DNA of 11,714 nucleotides from DATECU01 sp035286745 (GCA_035286745.1 DATECU010000378.1:1-11714); one strand, 5' to 3'. Counted from the first letter of the stretch, positions 1 to 6,927 are shown. Notes: generated by a model from the letters alone, not told the origin. Program-made: numbers and translations.

Positions 1-78
1 CAAGAAGCCGAGCGCGATCTCCACAATCCGCCCATGATAGCCGCAATCGCCGCCAGCCGGGTGCTATGATCGCCGGTC
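1..78. other. 5' flank of the hpn operon
   Basis: No complete gene is visible in these 78 bases. On the minus strand a GTG at 22-20 opens a short hydrophobic-looking frame (V-E-I-A-L-G-F-L) that runs off the left edge. It could be the beginning of a divergent gene, but eight residues prove nothing. On the plus strand the hpnC frame is closed by a TGA at 67-69, which fixes the hpnC start downstream of it. Confidence 0.3.
62..70 (+). promoter_or_regulatory. Extended -10 promoter candidate for hpnC
   Basis: The sequence TGCTATGAT (62-70) matches an extended -10 element (TG, one base, TATGAT; 5 of 6 to TATAAT). No recognisable -35 box lies 16-18 bases upstream, as is common for extended -10 promoters. 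Transcription would start 7-9 bases after the element, at or next to the hpnC GTG at 79, which implies a leaderless mRNA. This is pattern matching only. Confidence 0.4.
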
Positions 79-936
79 GTGACCGCCAACCTGAGCCTGG
101 AGGAGGCTTTCGCCCACTGCGAAGCCCGGGTCCGCGCCCACTACGAGAACTTCCCGGTGGGGCTCTTCGTGCCCAAGGACAAGCGGGCCTACGTGCACGC
201 GCTGTATGCCTTCGCCCGGACTGCCGACGACTTCGCCGACGAGCCCTGCTATGCGGGGATGCGGGCGGAGAAGCTCGACCAGTGGGAGGAGCGGCTGCAC
301 GCCGCCTATCGCGGGGAGGCCGAGGATCCGGTGTTCCTGGCCCTGGCAGAGACGGTGCGGCGCCTGGAGATCCCCAAGCAGCTCCTGCTCGACCTGCTCT
401 CGGCCTTCCGCCAGGACACCGAGAAGCATCGTTATGCGAACTGGCCGGAGCTGCTCGACTACTGCCGGCGCTCCGCCGATCCGGTGGGTCGGTTGGTGCT
501 GCTGGTGTTCGGCTACCGCGATCCTGAGCTCACCCCTCTCGCGGACGCCCTGTGCACGGCCCTCCAGCTCGCCAACCACTGGCAGGACCTGGCCGTCGAC
601 CTCGGCAAGGACCGGATCTACGTGCCGGCCGAGCTGCTCGATCGCTTCCAGGTGAGCGAGGCCGACCTTCACGCCGGCGTCGTGAGCCAGGGCATCGCCG
701 ACCTGCTCCGGGAACTGGTGGCTCGCACCCGGGGGCTGTTCGACCGCGGCCGGCCGCTGTGCGACCGGGTGGGCCGCGACCTGCGCTTCGAGCTGCGCCT
801 CACCTGGCTGGGAGGCAGCGGCATCCTGGACCGCATCGAGGCGGTGGGCTACGACGTCTTCCGCCGGCGCCCTCACTACCGGCTTCCCGCCAAGCTGGGC
901 CTGGCCTGGCGAGCCCTGCGCTGGCCAGCCGCCTAG
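79..936 (+). CDS. hpnC: Hydroxysqualene synthase HpnC
   Basis: This is a squalene/phytoene synthase-family protein of 285 residues. By family knowledge (established for hpnCDE of Zymomonas and Rhodopseudomonas), HpnC converts presqualene diphosphate to hydroxysqualene, the middle step from farnesyl diphosphate to squalene. The HpnC-type YENFPVG motif is at residues 22-28. The first Asp-rich motif, DDFADE, is at 50-55 and the second, QDLAVD followed by KDRIYVP, begins at 169. Both are expected to bind Mg-diphosphate. It is the first gene of a tight four-gene unit, with hpnD following after 9 bases. The GTG start is the first start codon after an in-frame TGA at 67-69. No Shine-Dalgarno sequence precedes it, and an extended -10 lies 8 bases upstream, so the message may be leaderless. 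The HpnC/HpnD roles are assigned from motif type and gene order and fit the standard C-D-E arrangement. Confidence 0.93.
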   Translation: MTANLSLEEAFAHCEARVRAHYENFPVGLFVPKDKRAYVHALYAFARTADDFADEPCYAGMRAEKLDQWEERLHAAYRGEAEDPVFLALAETVRRLEIPKQLLLDLLSAFRQDTEKHRYANWPELLDYCRRSADPVGRLVLLVFGYRDPELTPLADALCTALQLANHWQDLAVDLGKDRIYVPAELLDRFQVSEADLHAGVVSQGIADLLRELVARTRGLFDRGRPLCDRVGRDLRFELRLTWLGGSGILDRIEAVGYDVFRRRPHYRLPAKLGLAWRALRWPAA

Positions 937-945
937 CGACGCAGC

Positions 946-1794
946 ATGGAACGCCTGTCCGCCCGCCTCACGCGTCAGAGCGGCACCAACTTCTACTACG
1001 CTTTCCGGATCCTCCCGCGCGACAAGCGGGAGGCCATCTACGCCGTCTACTCCTTCTGCAGGGTGGTGGACGACTGCGTCGACGAGCCCGATGGGGAAGG
1101 GGAGGCAGGCCTGGTCCGTTGGCTGGCGGAGGCGCACCGCTGCTATGCCGGAGAGCCCCAGACCGAGTTGGGGCGAGAGCTGGCCCAGGCGGTCAATCGC
1201 TTCCCCATCCCCCGCGGCTGCTTCGAGGACATCGTGGCCGGCTGCCGCATGGACTTGAACGCCATCCGTTATCCGAGCTTTGCCGACCTGCGCCTCTACT
1301 GCGAGCGGGTGGCCTCGGCGGTGGGCCTGGCTTCCATCGAGGTCTTCGGCTACCGGGATCCCGCCACCCGCGACTACGCCATCAACCTGGGCCTGGCCCT
1401 GCAGCTCACCAACATCCTGCGCGACGTCACTAGCGACGCAGCTTTGGGCCGGCTCTACTTTCCGCTCGACGACCTGGCCCGCTTCGACGTCAGCGAGGAG
1501 GAGATGATGGCGGCGGCGAAGGCCGGCGGGCAACCGCCACCGGCGGTGCGCAGGCTCCTGGCTTTCGAGGCCGGGCGGGCACGGGAGCACTATGAGCGAG
1601 CGGCCACCCTGCTTCCCTGCTCCGACCGCCGGGCCATGGCCCCGGCCGAGGTCATGGGTGCGGTGTACCGGGCCATTCTGGACGAGATCGAGGCTCGGGG
1701 CTATCCGTTGGGGCCACCGGTTCGCATCCCCCGTCCGCGGAAGGCCTGGATCGCGCTCAGGGCGCTGGCCCGCGCTTACCTGGTGTCGGCATGA
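946..1794 (+). CDS. hpnD: Presqualene diphosphate synthase HpnD
   Basis: This is the second squalene/phytoene synthase-family member, 282 residues. HpnD condenses two farnesyl diphosphates head-to-head into presqualene diphosphate, the substrate of HpnC. The N-terminal SGTNFYYAF (12-20) and PRDKREAIYAVYSFCRVVDD (24-43) stretches are typical. The first Asp-rich motif is DDCVDE (42-47). The second is NILRDVTSD (156-164), followed by GRLYFP. In HpnD the second motif usually reads RDVGEDA, so T-S here is a mild variation that keeps both Asp residues. The gene starts 9 bases after hpnC with no clear ribosome binding site, and its TGA overlaps the hpnE ATG in an ATGA. Translation is therefore probably coupled along the operon. 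The length is normal for the family. Confidence 0.94.
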   Translation: MERLSARLTRQSGTNFYYAFRILPRDKREAIYAVYSFCRVVDDCVDEPDGEGEAGLVRWLAEAHRCYAGEPQTELGRELAQAVNRFPIPRGCFEDIVAGCRMDLNAIRYPSFADLRLYCERVASAVGLASIEVFGYRDPATRDYAINLGLALQLTNILRDVTSDAALGRLYFPLDDLARFDVSEEEMMAAAKAGGQPPPAVRRLLAFEAGRAREHYERAATLLPCSDRRAMAPAEVMGAVYRAILDEIEARGYPLGPPVRIPRPRKAWIALRALARAYLVSA

Positions 1795-3146
1795 GGGTGG
1801 TGGTGATCGGCGGCGGCTTCGCCGGCCTCACCGCCGCCATCGCCCTTCAAGAGCAGCGGCACCAGGTCGTGCTCTTGGAGCGCCGGGGGATTCTGGGCGG
1901 GCGGGCCACCTCCTTCCGTGACGCTCAGTCCGGGGAGGACGTCGACAACGGCACCCATCTGATGCTCGGCGCCTACCGGGCTTCGCTGGACCTGTTGCGA
2001 CGTGCAGGGGCGCTCGACCTGGTTCACGCCCAGGACAGCCTGCGGCTCGACTACGTCGACCAGAAGGGTCCCACCTCCCTCGTCTGCCCCCCGTTCGTGG
2101 CCCCCCTGCACCTGTTGCTGGGTCTCCTCTCGCTGCGCCTACCGTGGAGGACTCGCTGGGACGCGCTGCGCCTGGGCCTGGCGGTGCGCTTTTCGGCCGC
2201 GCCAACGGGGACCCTGGCCGAGGCCTTCGCCCGCACCCGCCAGAGCCCGGCGACGCGCCGCCTGCTGTGGGATCCGCTGGCGACCGCGATCCTGAACGAA
2301 ACCCCCGAGCGTGCCGCCGCCTCGCTGTTCTGGAACGTGTACCGCGAGGCCTTCCTCTCCGATCACCGGGCCTCCCGGCTGGTGTTCCTGCGCGCCGGCT
2401 GGGGCCGACTGCACGAGCGTTTGGCGGCCTACTTCGTCGGCCGGGGAGGGATGCTGAGGCGCCGGGCCCTGGTCCAGGCCCTGGAGGTGGAGCAGGGGCG
2501 GGTGCAGGGCGTTCGTTATTCGCAGAGCCCCGAAGAGCGGGGGGCGATCCAGCAGGGGCAGGGTGCCCAGGAGGCCCGCCTGGACGCCGAGGCCGTCGTC
2601 CTGGCCGTGCCCTGGAGCGCGGTGCCGGGCTTGCTGCCCGAAGCTTGGCGAGGGGAGGCGCCTTTCCAGGGCCTCGCCGGCATCGAGGCCTCGCCGATCG
2701 TCTCCATCGAGATGTGGCTGGACCGGGTGGTGGTCGAGCCGGCCATGGTGGGACTGCGCGAATCCGAGGTGGAGTGGGTCTTCGACAAGGGCCGGCTGTT
2801 CGGGCGGGGGGGGCCACCCCAGCACCTGGCCTTCATCGTGAGCGCCGCCCGGCGGAGCCAGTCGCAGCCTAACGCTCAGCTGGTGGCGACCGCGGAGGCT
2901 GCGCTCGGCCGCTACTTCCCCGCCATGAAGGACGCCCAGGTGCTGCGCAGCCACGTGCTCCGCGAGCCGGCTGCCACCTTCGCCTGCACGCCCCAGGCCG
3001 AGCGCCTTCGGCCCGGGGTGGTGACCCCCATCGCCGGCCTGTTCCTGGCCGGGGACTGGACCGACACCGGCCTTCCGGCCACCATCGAGGGCGCGGTGCG
3101 CAGTGGCCTGGCCGCGGCCCGAGCCCTGGAGCAGCGAGCGCGGTGA
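1791..3146 (+). CDS. hpnE: Hydroxysqualene dehydroxylase HpnE (FAD-dependent)
   Basis: This is a 451-residue FAD-dependent amine oxidase/phytoene desaturase-like protein. HpnE reductively removes the hydroxyl group of hydroxysqualene to give squalene, the last of the three Hpn steps. The N-terminus carries the dinucleotide-binding Rossmann signature VVVIGGGFAGLTAA (residues 3-16), then an acidic residue (LLER) at the end of the second strand and the GGRATSF motif. The C-terminus has the matching FAD contact region GLFLAGDWTDTGLPATIEGA, followed by a typical helix. The start ATG overlaps the hpnD stop (ATGA) and the stop TGA overlaps the GTG of the following membrane-protein gene (GTGA), so all are one transcription unit. 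Confusion with a carotenoid desaturase is possible for an isolated sequence, but the hpnC-hpnD context argues for HpnE. Confidence 0.93.
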   Translation: MRVVVIGGGFAGLTAAIALQEQRHQVVLLERRGILGGRATSFRDAQSGEDVDNGTHLMLGAYRASLDLLRRAGALDLVHAQDSLRLDYVDQKGPTSLVCPPFVAPLHLLLGLLSLRLPWRTRWDALRLGLAVRFSAAPTGTLAEAFARTRQSPATRRLLWDPLATAILNETPERAAASLFWNVYREAFLSDHRASRLVFLRAGWGRLHERLAAYFVGRGGMLRRRALVQALEVEQGRVQGVRYSQSPEERGAIQQGQGAQEARLDAEAVVLAVPWSAVPGLLPEAWRGEAPFQGLAGIEASPIVSIEMWLDRVVVEPAMVGLRESEVEWVFDKGRLFGRGGPPQHLAFIVSAARRSQSQPNAQLVATAEAALGRYFPAMKDAQVLRSHVLREPAATFACTPQAERLRPGVVTPIAGLFLAGDWTDTGLPATIEGAVRSGLAAARALEQRAR

Positions 3147-3760
3147 ACGAGCCCGCCTTCCCGCGGGCCCGTTGGCTGGCCGCTGGCTGGCTGGCCGTGT
3201 ACCTTCCCAGCTACACCTGGGCCTACGGTTTCACCAACTTCCTGTTCCTGTGCAACCTGGCGGCGATCCTGTTCTGCCTCGGCATTCTGCGAGGCCAGGC
3301 GCTCCTGGTTTCGGTGGCTGCCCTCTCTTCGCTGGTGGTCGACATAGTGTGGATCCTCGACTTCGCGGCCCGCCTGCTGCTCGGACGCCACCTCTTTGGC
3401 GGCACCGAGTACATGTGGGATCCGCGCTGGCCTCTCTTCACCCGCCTGCTGTCGCTCTACCACGCGGCGCTTCCGGCGCTGCTGATCCTGGCCCTTCGGC
3501 GCCTGGGCTACGACCGGCGGGCTCTCCTCGTCCAGTCGGTGCTGGCCCTGGTGGTGGTTTCCTTGTCGCGGCTGGCCGACCCCCAGGCGAACATCAACTA
3601 CGCCCACCTGGACCCCTTCTTCCTGCGCTCCTGGGGGCCGCCGCCGGTTCACGTGATGGTGGTGTGGATCGCGCTCCTCCTGTCTGCCTACTTGCCGGCG
3701 CATCTGGTGCTGGGTCGGTGGCTGCCCTCCGCCGAGGCCGCCGGTCACCGGTCGTTGTAA
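3143..3760 (+). CDS. Multi-pass membrane protein of unknown function, coupled to hpnE
   Basis: This 205-residue protein is strongly hydrophobic, with about five or six membrane segments (roughly residues 11-28, 30-49, 53-80, 98-118, 127-142 and 165-185). Conserved-looking polar positions inside or next to membrane segments are Asp67, Asp73, Glu89 in a GGTEYMWDP stretch, His107, a LGYDRRALL loop at 121-129 and a NINY motif at 150-153. I associate this pattern with an uncharacterised conserved membrane protein family of several phyla, from memory only. The GTG start overlaps the hpnE stop (GTGA), leaving it last in the hpn unit with no good ribosome binding site (a GGAG lies 11 bases upstream). 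The coupling suggests a role near squalene or its product, such as transport, modification or membrane placement. No catalytic signature supports a specific function. Confidence 0.85.
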   Translation: MNEPAFPRARWLAAGWLAVYLPSYTWAYGFTNFLFLCNLAAILFCLGILRGQALLVSVAALSSLVVDIVWILDFAARLLLGRHLFGGTEYMWDPRWPLFTRLLSLYHAALPALLILALRRLGYDRRALLVQSVLALVVVSLSRLADPQANINYAHLDPFFLRSWGPPPVHVMVVWIALLLSAYLPAHLVLGRWLPSAEAAGHRSL

Positions 3761-3851
3761 GATCACGGGTGGTCCCGCCAGCGAAGCCGAGGGCCAGTGG
3801 CCTGCTCGAACCCGATGGCGGCCTGGTCGCGGGCCTTGCGCCCGAGCACTG

Positions 3852-3866
3852 AGGAGAACTGGAGAC
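3852..3866 (+). promoter_or_regulatory. Ribosome binding site of the superoxide dismutase gene
   Basis: A GAGGAG purine run starting at 3852 lies about 10 bases before the ATG at 3867, and a further GGAG lies closer. The 106-base gap after the membrane-protein gene shows no convincing -35/-10 pair. A weak TAAGAT spans the stop codon of that gene at 3758-3763. Confidence 0.5.
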
Positions 3867-4445
3867 ATGGAACACGCCCTGCCCGACCTGCCGTACGCAC
3901 CCAACGCACTGATACCGCACCTGTCGGCGGAGACCTTCGAGTACCACTGGGGCAAACACCACCGCACCTACGTGGACAACCTGAACAAGCTGGTGGCCGG
4001 GACGCCCTTCGCCGGAGCTTCCCTGGAGGAGATCGTCAAGAAGGCCTCGGGAGGGGTCTTCAACAACGCCGCCCAGCACTGGAACCACAGCTTCTACTGG
4101 AAGTCGCTGACGCCGCAGTCGTCGGACCCCACGGGCGCTCTGGCCCAGGCCATCGACAAGAAGTTCGGGTCCCTGGCTTCCTTCCGCGAGGCCTTCGCCG
4201 GCAAGGCCACCACGCTCTTCGGGAGCGGCTGGGCCTGGCTGGTGCAGACAGCGGACGGGGGGCTCGACATCGTCCAGACGCCGAACGCCGACTGTCCCAT
4301 CACGCAGGGTCTTACCCCGCTCGTCACCTGCGACGTGTGGGAGCACGCCTACTACATCGACTACCGGAACGCTCGCGCCAAGTACGTGGAGGCCTTCTTC
4401 AAGGTGGCGAACTGGCGTTTCGCCGAGGCCAACTTCAAGGCTTAG
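3867..4445 (+). CDS. sodB: Superoxide dismutase, Fe type (Fe/Mn family)
   Basis: This 192-residue cytosolic enzyme dismutates superoxide to oxygen and hydrogen peroxide. The metal ligands are all present at the positions seen in E. coli SodB: His27 in YHWGKHH, His74 in WNHSFYW, and Asp156 and His160 in DVWEHAYY. Gln70 in NNAAQHWNH is the outer-sphere glutamine placement typical of iron enzymes; manganese enzymes carry it from a different position near residue 146. The FGSGWAW signature is at 118-124. The length equals the usual Fe-SOD, with no signal peptide. The start is supported by a GAGGAG upstream. It is co-directional with the hpn unit 106 bases upstream and is followed directly by a strong hairpin. 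Whether iron or a cambialistic metal is used cannot be settled by sequence alone. Confidence 0.96.
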   Translation: MEHALPDLPYAPNALIPHLSAETFEYHWGKHHRTYVDNLNKLVAGTPFAGASLEEIVKKASGGVFNNAAQHWNHSFYWKSLTPQSSDPTGALAQAIDKKFGSLASFREAFAGKATTLFGSGWAWLVQTADGGLDIVQTPNADCPITQGLTPLVTCDVWEHAYYIDYRNARAKYVEAFFKVANWRFAEANFKA

Positions 4446-4453
4446 AGGTGGCC

Positions 4454-4481
4454 GGACCCGAGGGCTTCGGCTCTCGGGTCC
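4454..4481 (+). terminator. Strong UUCG-capped hairpin after sodB
   Basis: The arms GGACCCGAGGGC (4454-4465) and GCTCTCGGGTCC (4470-4481) form a 12-bp stem with a single G-U pair, closed by a C(UUCG)G tetraloop, which is exceptionally stable in RNA. It starts 9 bases after the sodB stop. There is no T tract behind it, so it is either an atypical terminator or an mRNA-stabilising or processing element between sodB and the next gene. The next ATG is 24 bases away. Confidence 0.6.
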
Positions 4482-4504
4482 GCTGGCGCCACCCGGGAGG
4501 TTCC

Positions 4505-5461
4505 ATGCTCGCTCTGTCGCTCTTTGCCCTCTTGGTCGTCGCCCAGCCGGTGCGGCCGGTCAGCACCTACTCCATCGTGGCCCGCGACCCGGCCACCGGG
4601 GAGTTGGGGGTGGCGGTGCAGAGCCACTGGTTCTCGGTCGGTCCGCTGGTCCCCTGGGCCGAGGCGGGGGTGGGAGCCGTTGCCACCCAATCGTTTGTCG
4701 ATGCCTCCTATGGTCCTCTCGGTCTGGCCCTCATGAAGGCCGGGCGCACGGCTCCGGAGACACTGGCTGCGCTTCTGGCGGCGGACAGTGGGCGGGAGGT
4801 GAGGCAAGTCGGGATGGTCGACGCCAAGGGCAACGTGGCCACTCACACCGGCAAGCTCGACATCCCGGCGGCAGGTGGGCAGGCAGGCAGGGAATACGTG
4901 GTGCAGGCCAACCTGATGGAGAAGCCGACGGTGTGGCCCGCCATGGCCCGCGCCTACGAGGCGGCCCGCGGCGACCTGGCCGAGCGCATGCTCGCTGCCC
5001 TCGATGCCGCCGAGGCGGAGGGCGGCGACATCCGCGGGCGGCAGTCGGCGGCGATCCTGGTGGTGAAGGGCACGTCCTCGGGCCGCCCCTGGGCCGACAG
5101 GGTCTTCGACTTGCGGGTGGAGGACCACCCCGAGCCGCTGCGGGAGCTGCGGCGGCTGGTGGGCGTGGCCCGCGCCTACAACCGCATGAGCACCGGGGAC
5201 GACTGCGTGGCGGTCAAGGACTGGACCTGCGCCGAACGCGAGTACGGCGCGGCCGAGGTCATGCAGCCGGAAAACGCCGAGATGGCCTTCTGGCACGCGG
5301 TGGCCCTGGCCGCCAACGGAAGGCTGGACGCCGCCCGGCCGCTGTTCGCGCGCGCCTTCGCAGCCGACCGCCGGTGGCGGGAGCTGGTGACGCGCTTGCC
5401 GGCCGTGGAGCAGCTCCCCAAGGACCCCAAGCTTCTGGAGCAGATCCTGGCGATTCGGTAG
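4505..5461 (+). CDS. Secreted DUF1028 (Ntn-hydrolase clan) protein with C-terminal helical repeat region
   Basis: This is a 318-residue protein. Residues 1 to about 13 (MLALSLFALLVVA) look like a short signal peptide, so export is likely. Residues ~20-215 match DUF1028 closely: STYSIVARDPATGELGVAVQ, then SHWFSVGPLVPWAEAGVGAV, then TQSFVDASYGPLG and EGGDIRGRQSAAILVVKG. DUF1028 belongs to the N-terminal-nucleophile hydrolase clan, but its substrate is unknown. The Thr21 just after the signal region is a candidate processed nucleophile (inference). The C-terminal ~100 residues are helical and TPR-like (PENAEMAFWHAVALAANGRL). The chosen ATG has GGGAGG four bases upstream; a much longer open frame upstream of it overlaps sodB and is ignored. 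It lies 59 bases after sodB and is separated from it by the hairpin. Confidence 0.88.
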   Translation: MLALSLFALLVVAQPVRPVSTYSIVARDPATGELGVAVQSHWFSVGPLVPWAEAGVGAVATQSFVDASYGPLGLALMKAGRTAPETLAALLAADSGREVRQVGMVDAKGNVATHTGKLDIPAAGGQAGREYVVQANLMEKPTVWPAMARAYEAARGDLAERMLAALDAAEAEGGDIRGRQSAAILVVKGTSSGRPWADRVFDLRVEDHPEPLRELRRLVGVARAYNRMSTGDDCVAVKDWTCAEREYGAAEVMQPENAEMAFWHAVALAANGRLDAARPLFARAFAADRRWRELVTRLPAVEQLPKDPKLLEQILAIR

Positions 5462-5665
5462 GCGAGCCGAACGGCACGGAAACCACAGAGGCACAGAGAG
5501 ACGAAGGAGCCGCCACCAAACGCACGAGCGCCACAGAGGCATTGAGGTCCACGAAGCTAAGAGACGCAATCGTGGCGCGACCGTCAGCGACTCGGAGCTT
5601 CGCGAAACCGGGCAGTGCCCGTTCCCGTTCCCGGTCGGCCGCCAGCCAAGGGGACGAGACCTACC
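5462..5665. other. Repeat-bearing intergenic region before the DUF1697 gene
   Basis: This 204-base gap holds two direct copies of a CCACAGAGGCA-type repeat (listed separately). Near 5618-5635 it has a CCCGTT hexamer twice plus a CCCGGT variant, next to a small CGGGCA/TGCCCG palindrome (5609-5621). No clear promoter is visible. Confidence 0.5.
5482..5556 (+). repeat. Two direct copies of the CACAGAG-type short repeat
   Basis: ACCACAGAGGCACAGAG followed by AGACGAAGG (5482-5507) and GCCACAGAGGCATTGAG followed by GTCCACGAAG (5530-5556) are two degenerate copies of one ~26-base unit. A third copy in opposite orientation lies at 8388-8413. From memory, elements of this CACAGAGRCACAGAG type are common between genes in many environmental high-GC genomes; their function is not established. 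Confidence 0.65.
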
Positions 5666-6268
5666 ATGAGCCAGGGCCGCTACATCGCGCTTCTGCGCGG
5701 CATCAACGTCGGCGGAAAGAACATCATCAAGATGGCCGACCTGCGAGCCAGCTTTGAAGCCATGGGCTTCACCGAGGTCGAGACCTACATCCAGAGCGGC
5801 AACGTGGTGTTCTCCTCGAAGTCGCTCGACAAGCCCAAGCTCGTCAGAACGATCGAGAAGACGCTGAGCGATGCCTTCGGCTACCGGTCACGAGTGGTTC
5901 TCGTCTCCTCGAAGGAGCTTGAGGCCGTGGTCGTCCAGGCACCGCCCGGATTCGGAAAGCAGCCGACTCGCTACCGCTACGACGTGGTGTTCGTGAAGGA
6001 GCCATTGAGGACCGAGGAGGCCCTCCAACAGCTCACCGCGAAACCGGGCGTCGATGCCGTCCACGCGGGTGAGCACGCGCTCTACTTCCGGAGGCTGATC
6101 GCGAAGAACGCGTTCAGCCAGCTGACGAGGGTGACTCAGCTCCCGCTCTACCAGAGCATAACGATACGAAACTGGAACACCACAACCGAGCTCGCGGCGA
6201 TGGTGTCGGGGGAGGCGTCGAGCGAGATCAACGGCGGCCGTCGCCGTCGGCAGACGAGCCATCCCTAG
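5666..6268 (+). CDS. DUF1697 family protein
   Basis: This 200-residue cytosolic protein has the DUF1697 opening RYIALLRGINVGGKNIIKM (residues 5-23), then MGFTEVETYIQSGNVVFSS and the FGYRSRVVLVSSKEL region. Family members are ~180 residues with a two-part ferredoxin-like alpha/beta fold. Their biochemical role is unknown. The last ~20 residues (an Arg-rich GGRRRRQ tail) look like a non-conserved extension. The ATG at 5666 is chosen because homology starts at once (MSQGRYIALLRG) and an AAGGGGA purine run lies upstream. Its base composition is lower in GC than its neighbours (a 60-base sample at 6121-6180 is 55% GC) and it uses ATA and CGA codons, which hints at transfer from elsewhere. Confidence 0.88.
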   Translation: MSQGRYIALLRGINVGGKNIIKMADLRASFEAMGFTEVETYIQSGNVVFSSKSLDKPKLVRTIEKTLSDAFGYRSRVVLVSSKELEAVVVQAPPGFGKQPTRYRYDVVFVKEPLRTEEALQQLTAKPGVDAVHAGEHALYFRRLIAKNAFSQLTRVTQLPLYQSITIRNWNTTTELAAMVSGEASSEINGGRRRRQTSHP

Positions 6269-6372
6269 GCCCGGGAAGCCCAGCCGCTTGCCGCGGAGAG
6301 CCATCGAGTCCAGAAGCGGCGAATCCGCGGTCGGGACGGCTTGTGCGCGCCAGCCGGCTTCGGCGCTTTCCG

Positions 6373-6401
6373 TTGACACGAGGGTTGGCGGGGTACACAA
6401 T
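6373..6401 (+). promoter_or_regulatory. Sigma70-type promoter of the lipoprotein gene
   Basis: A perfect -35 box TTGACA (6373-6378) is followed after exactly 17 bases by CACAAT (6396-6401; 4 of 6 to TATAAT). The predicted transcription start is near 6408, giving a leader of about 49 bases to the ATG at 6457. Confidence 0.65.
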
Positions 6402-6456
6402 CCGGATCACGCGCGGGTCCCCAACCAGTCCACCCGCTCAGGCAAAGGAGCTTGAC

Positions 6457-6927
6457 ATGAGACGTGCGATCTTGGCAGCCGGCCTCGGCTTCGCAGTACT
6501 GTTGCTACCCTCTTGTGGAGGTGACAGTCCGAGCACTCCGACGCCAGTGCCCACGCCGACGCCCGCGCCCGCAACCACCAACATCTTCAGCCGGCCCTTC
6601 AGCGTGGTGGCAGCGCCGGCAGGGAGCGCCGTCTACGGCTTCCAGGACGTGTCCGTTCCGAACGGCGGCCAGGTGGAAGTGACTTTCGACTACACCTTCG
6701 CCAGCTCCGACATCGACATGGTCGTCACGCCCACGACGTGTTTGGACGCGGTTGCCGCCTACAACAGCCAATGCACGGTACTGTCGTCGGACAAGGCCCC
6801 AGCCAGCGCGAGCAAGCGGGCGCGAGTGGTCTTCCAGCTTTCGGCGGCCAGCGCCATTCGGGTCTGGATCTACAGCTTCGCCGAGGTTCCGGAATCCGGC
6901 GTCCTGAACGTGCTGCTGACCCGGTAG
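6457..6927 (+). CDS. Small predicted lipoprotein with Pro/Thr linker and beta-rich domain
   Basis: This 156-residue protein begins with a lipoprotein signal: MRR, a hydrophobic core AILAAGLGFAVLLL, then PSC with Cys20 as the lipidation site. A Pro/Thr-rich linker follows (residues ~23-41, TPTPVPTPTPAPATT), then a ~115-residue beta-rich domain (FSVVAAPAGSAVYGFQDVSV, GGQVEVTFDYTFASSDIDMV). Cys95 and Cys106 may form a disulfide. The domain recalls pre-peptidase C-terminal or similar beta-sandwich folds, but the match is loose and I assign no function. The start is set by AAAGGAG at 6444-6450, six bases before the ATG. A longer in-frame reading from 6343 would cover the promoter and spoil the signal peptide, so it is rejected. 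The gene is transcribed alone and convergent with the DinB-like gene. Confidence 0.82.
   Translation: MRRAILAAGLGFAVLLLPSCGGDSPSTPTPVPTPTPAPATTNIFSRPFSVVAAPAGSAVYGFQDVSVPNGGQVEVTFDYTFASSDIDMVVTPTTCLDAVAAYNSQCTVLSSDKAPASASKRARVVFQLSAASAIRVWIYSFAEVPESGVLNVLLTR

Noticed and set aside
20..60. Divergent gene starting at the left edge
   Set aside because: Only about eight residues would be visible, too few to support a coding call.
64..1590. Long open frame on the minus strand opposite hpnC and hpnD
   Set aside because: It is a GC-rich shadow of two certain genes; the translation is low in complexity and matches no family.
3797..4504. Long upstream extension of the DUF1028 frame
   Set aside because: It overlaps the superoxide dismutase gene completely, and the ATG at 4505 has a strong ribosome binding site and starts a signal peptide.
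6343..6456. Longer N-terminus of the lipoprotein
   Set aside because: It would include the TTGACA/CACAAT promoter and place the hydrophobic signal and lipobox Cys in the middle of the protein.
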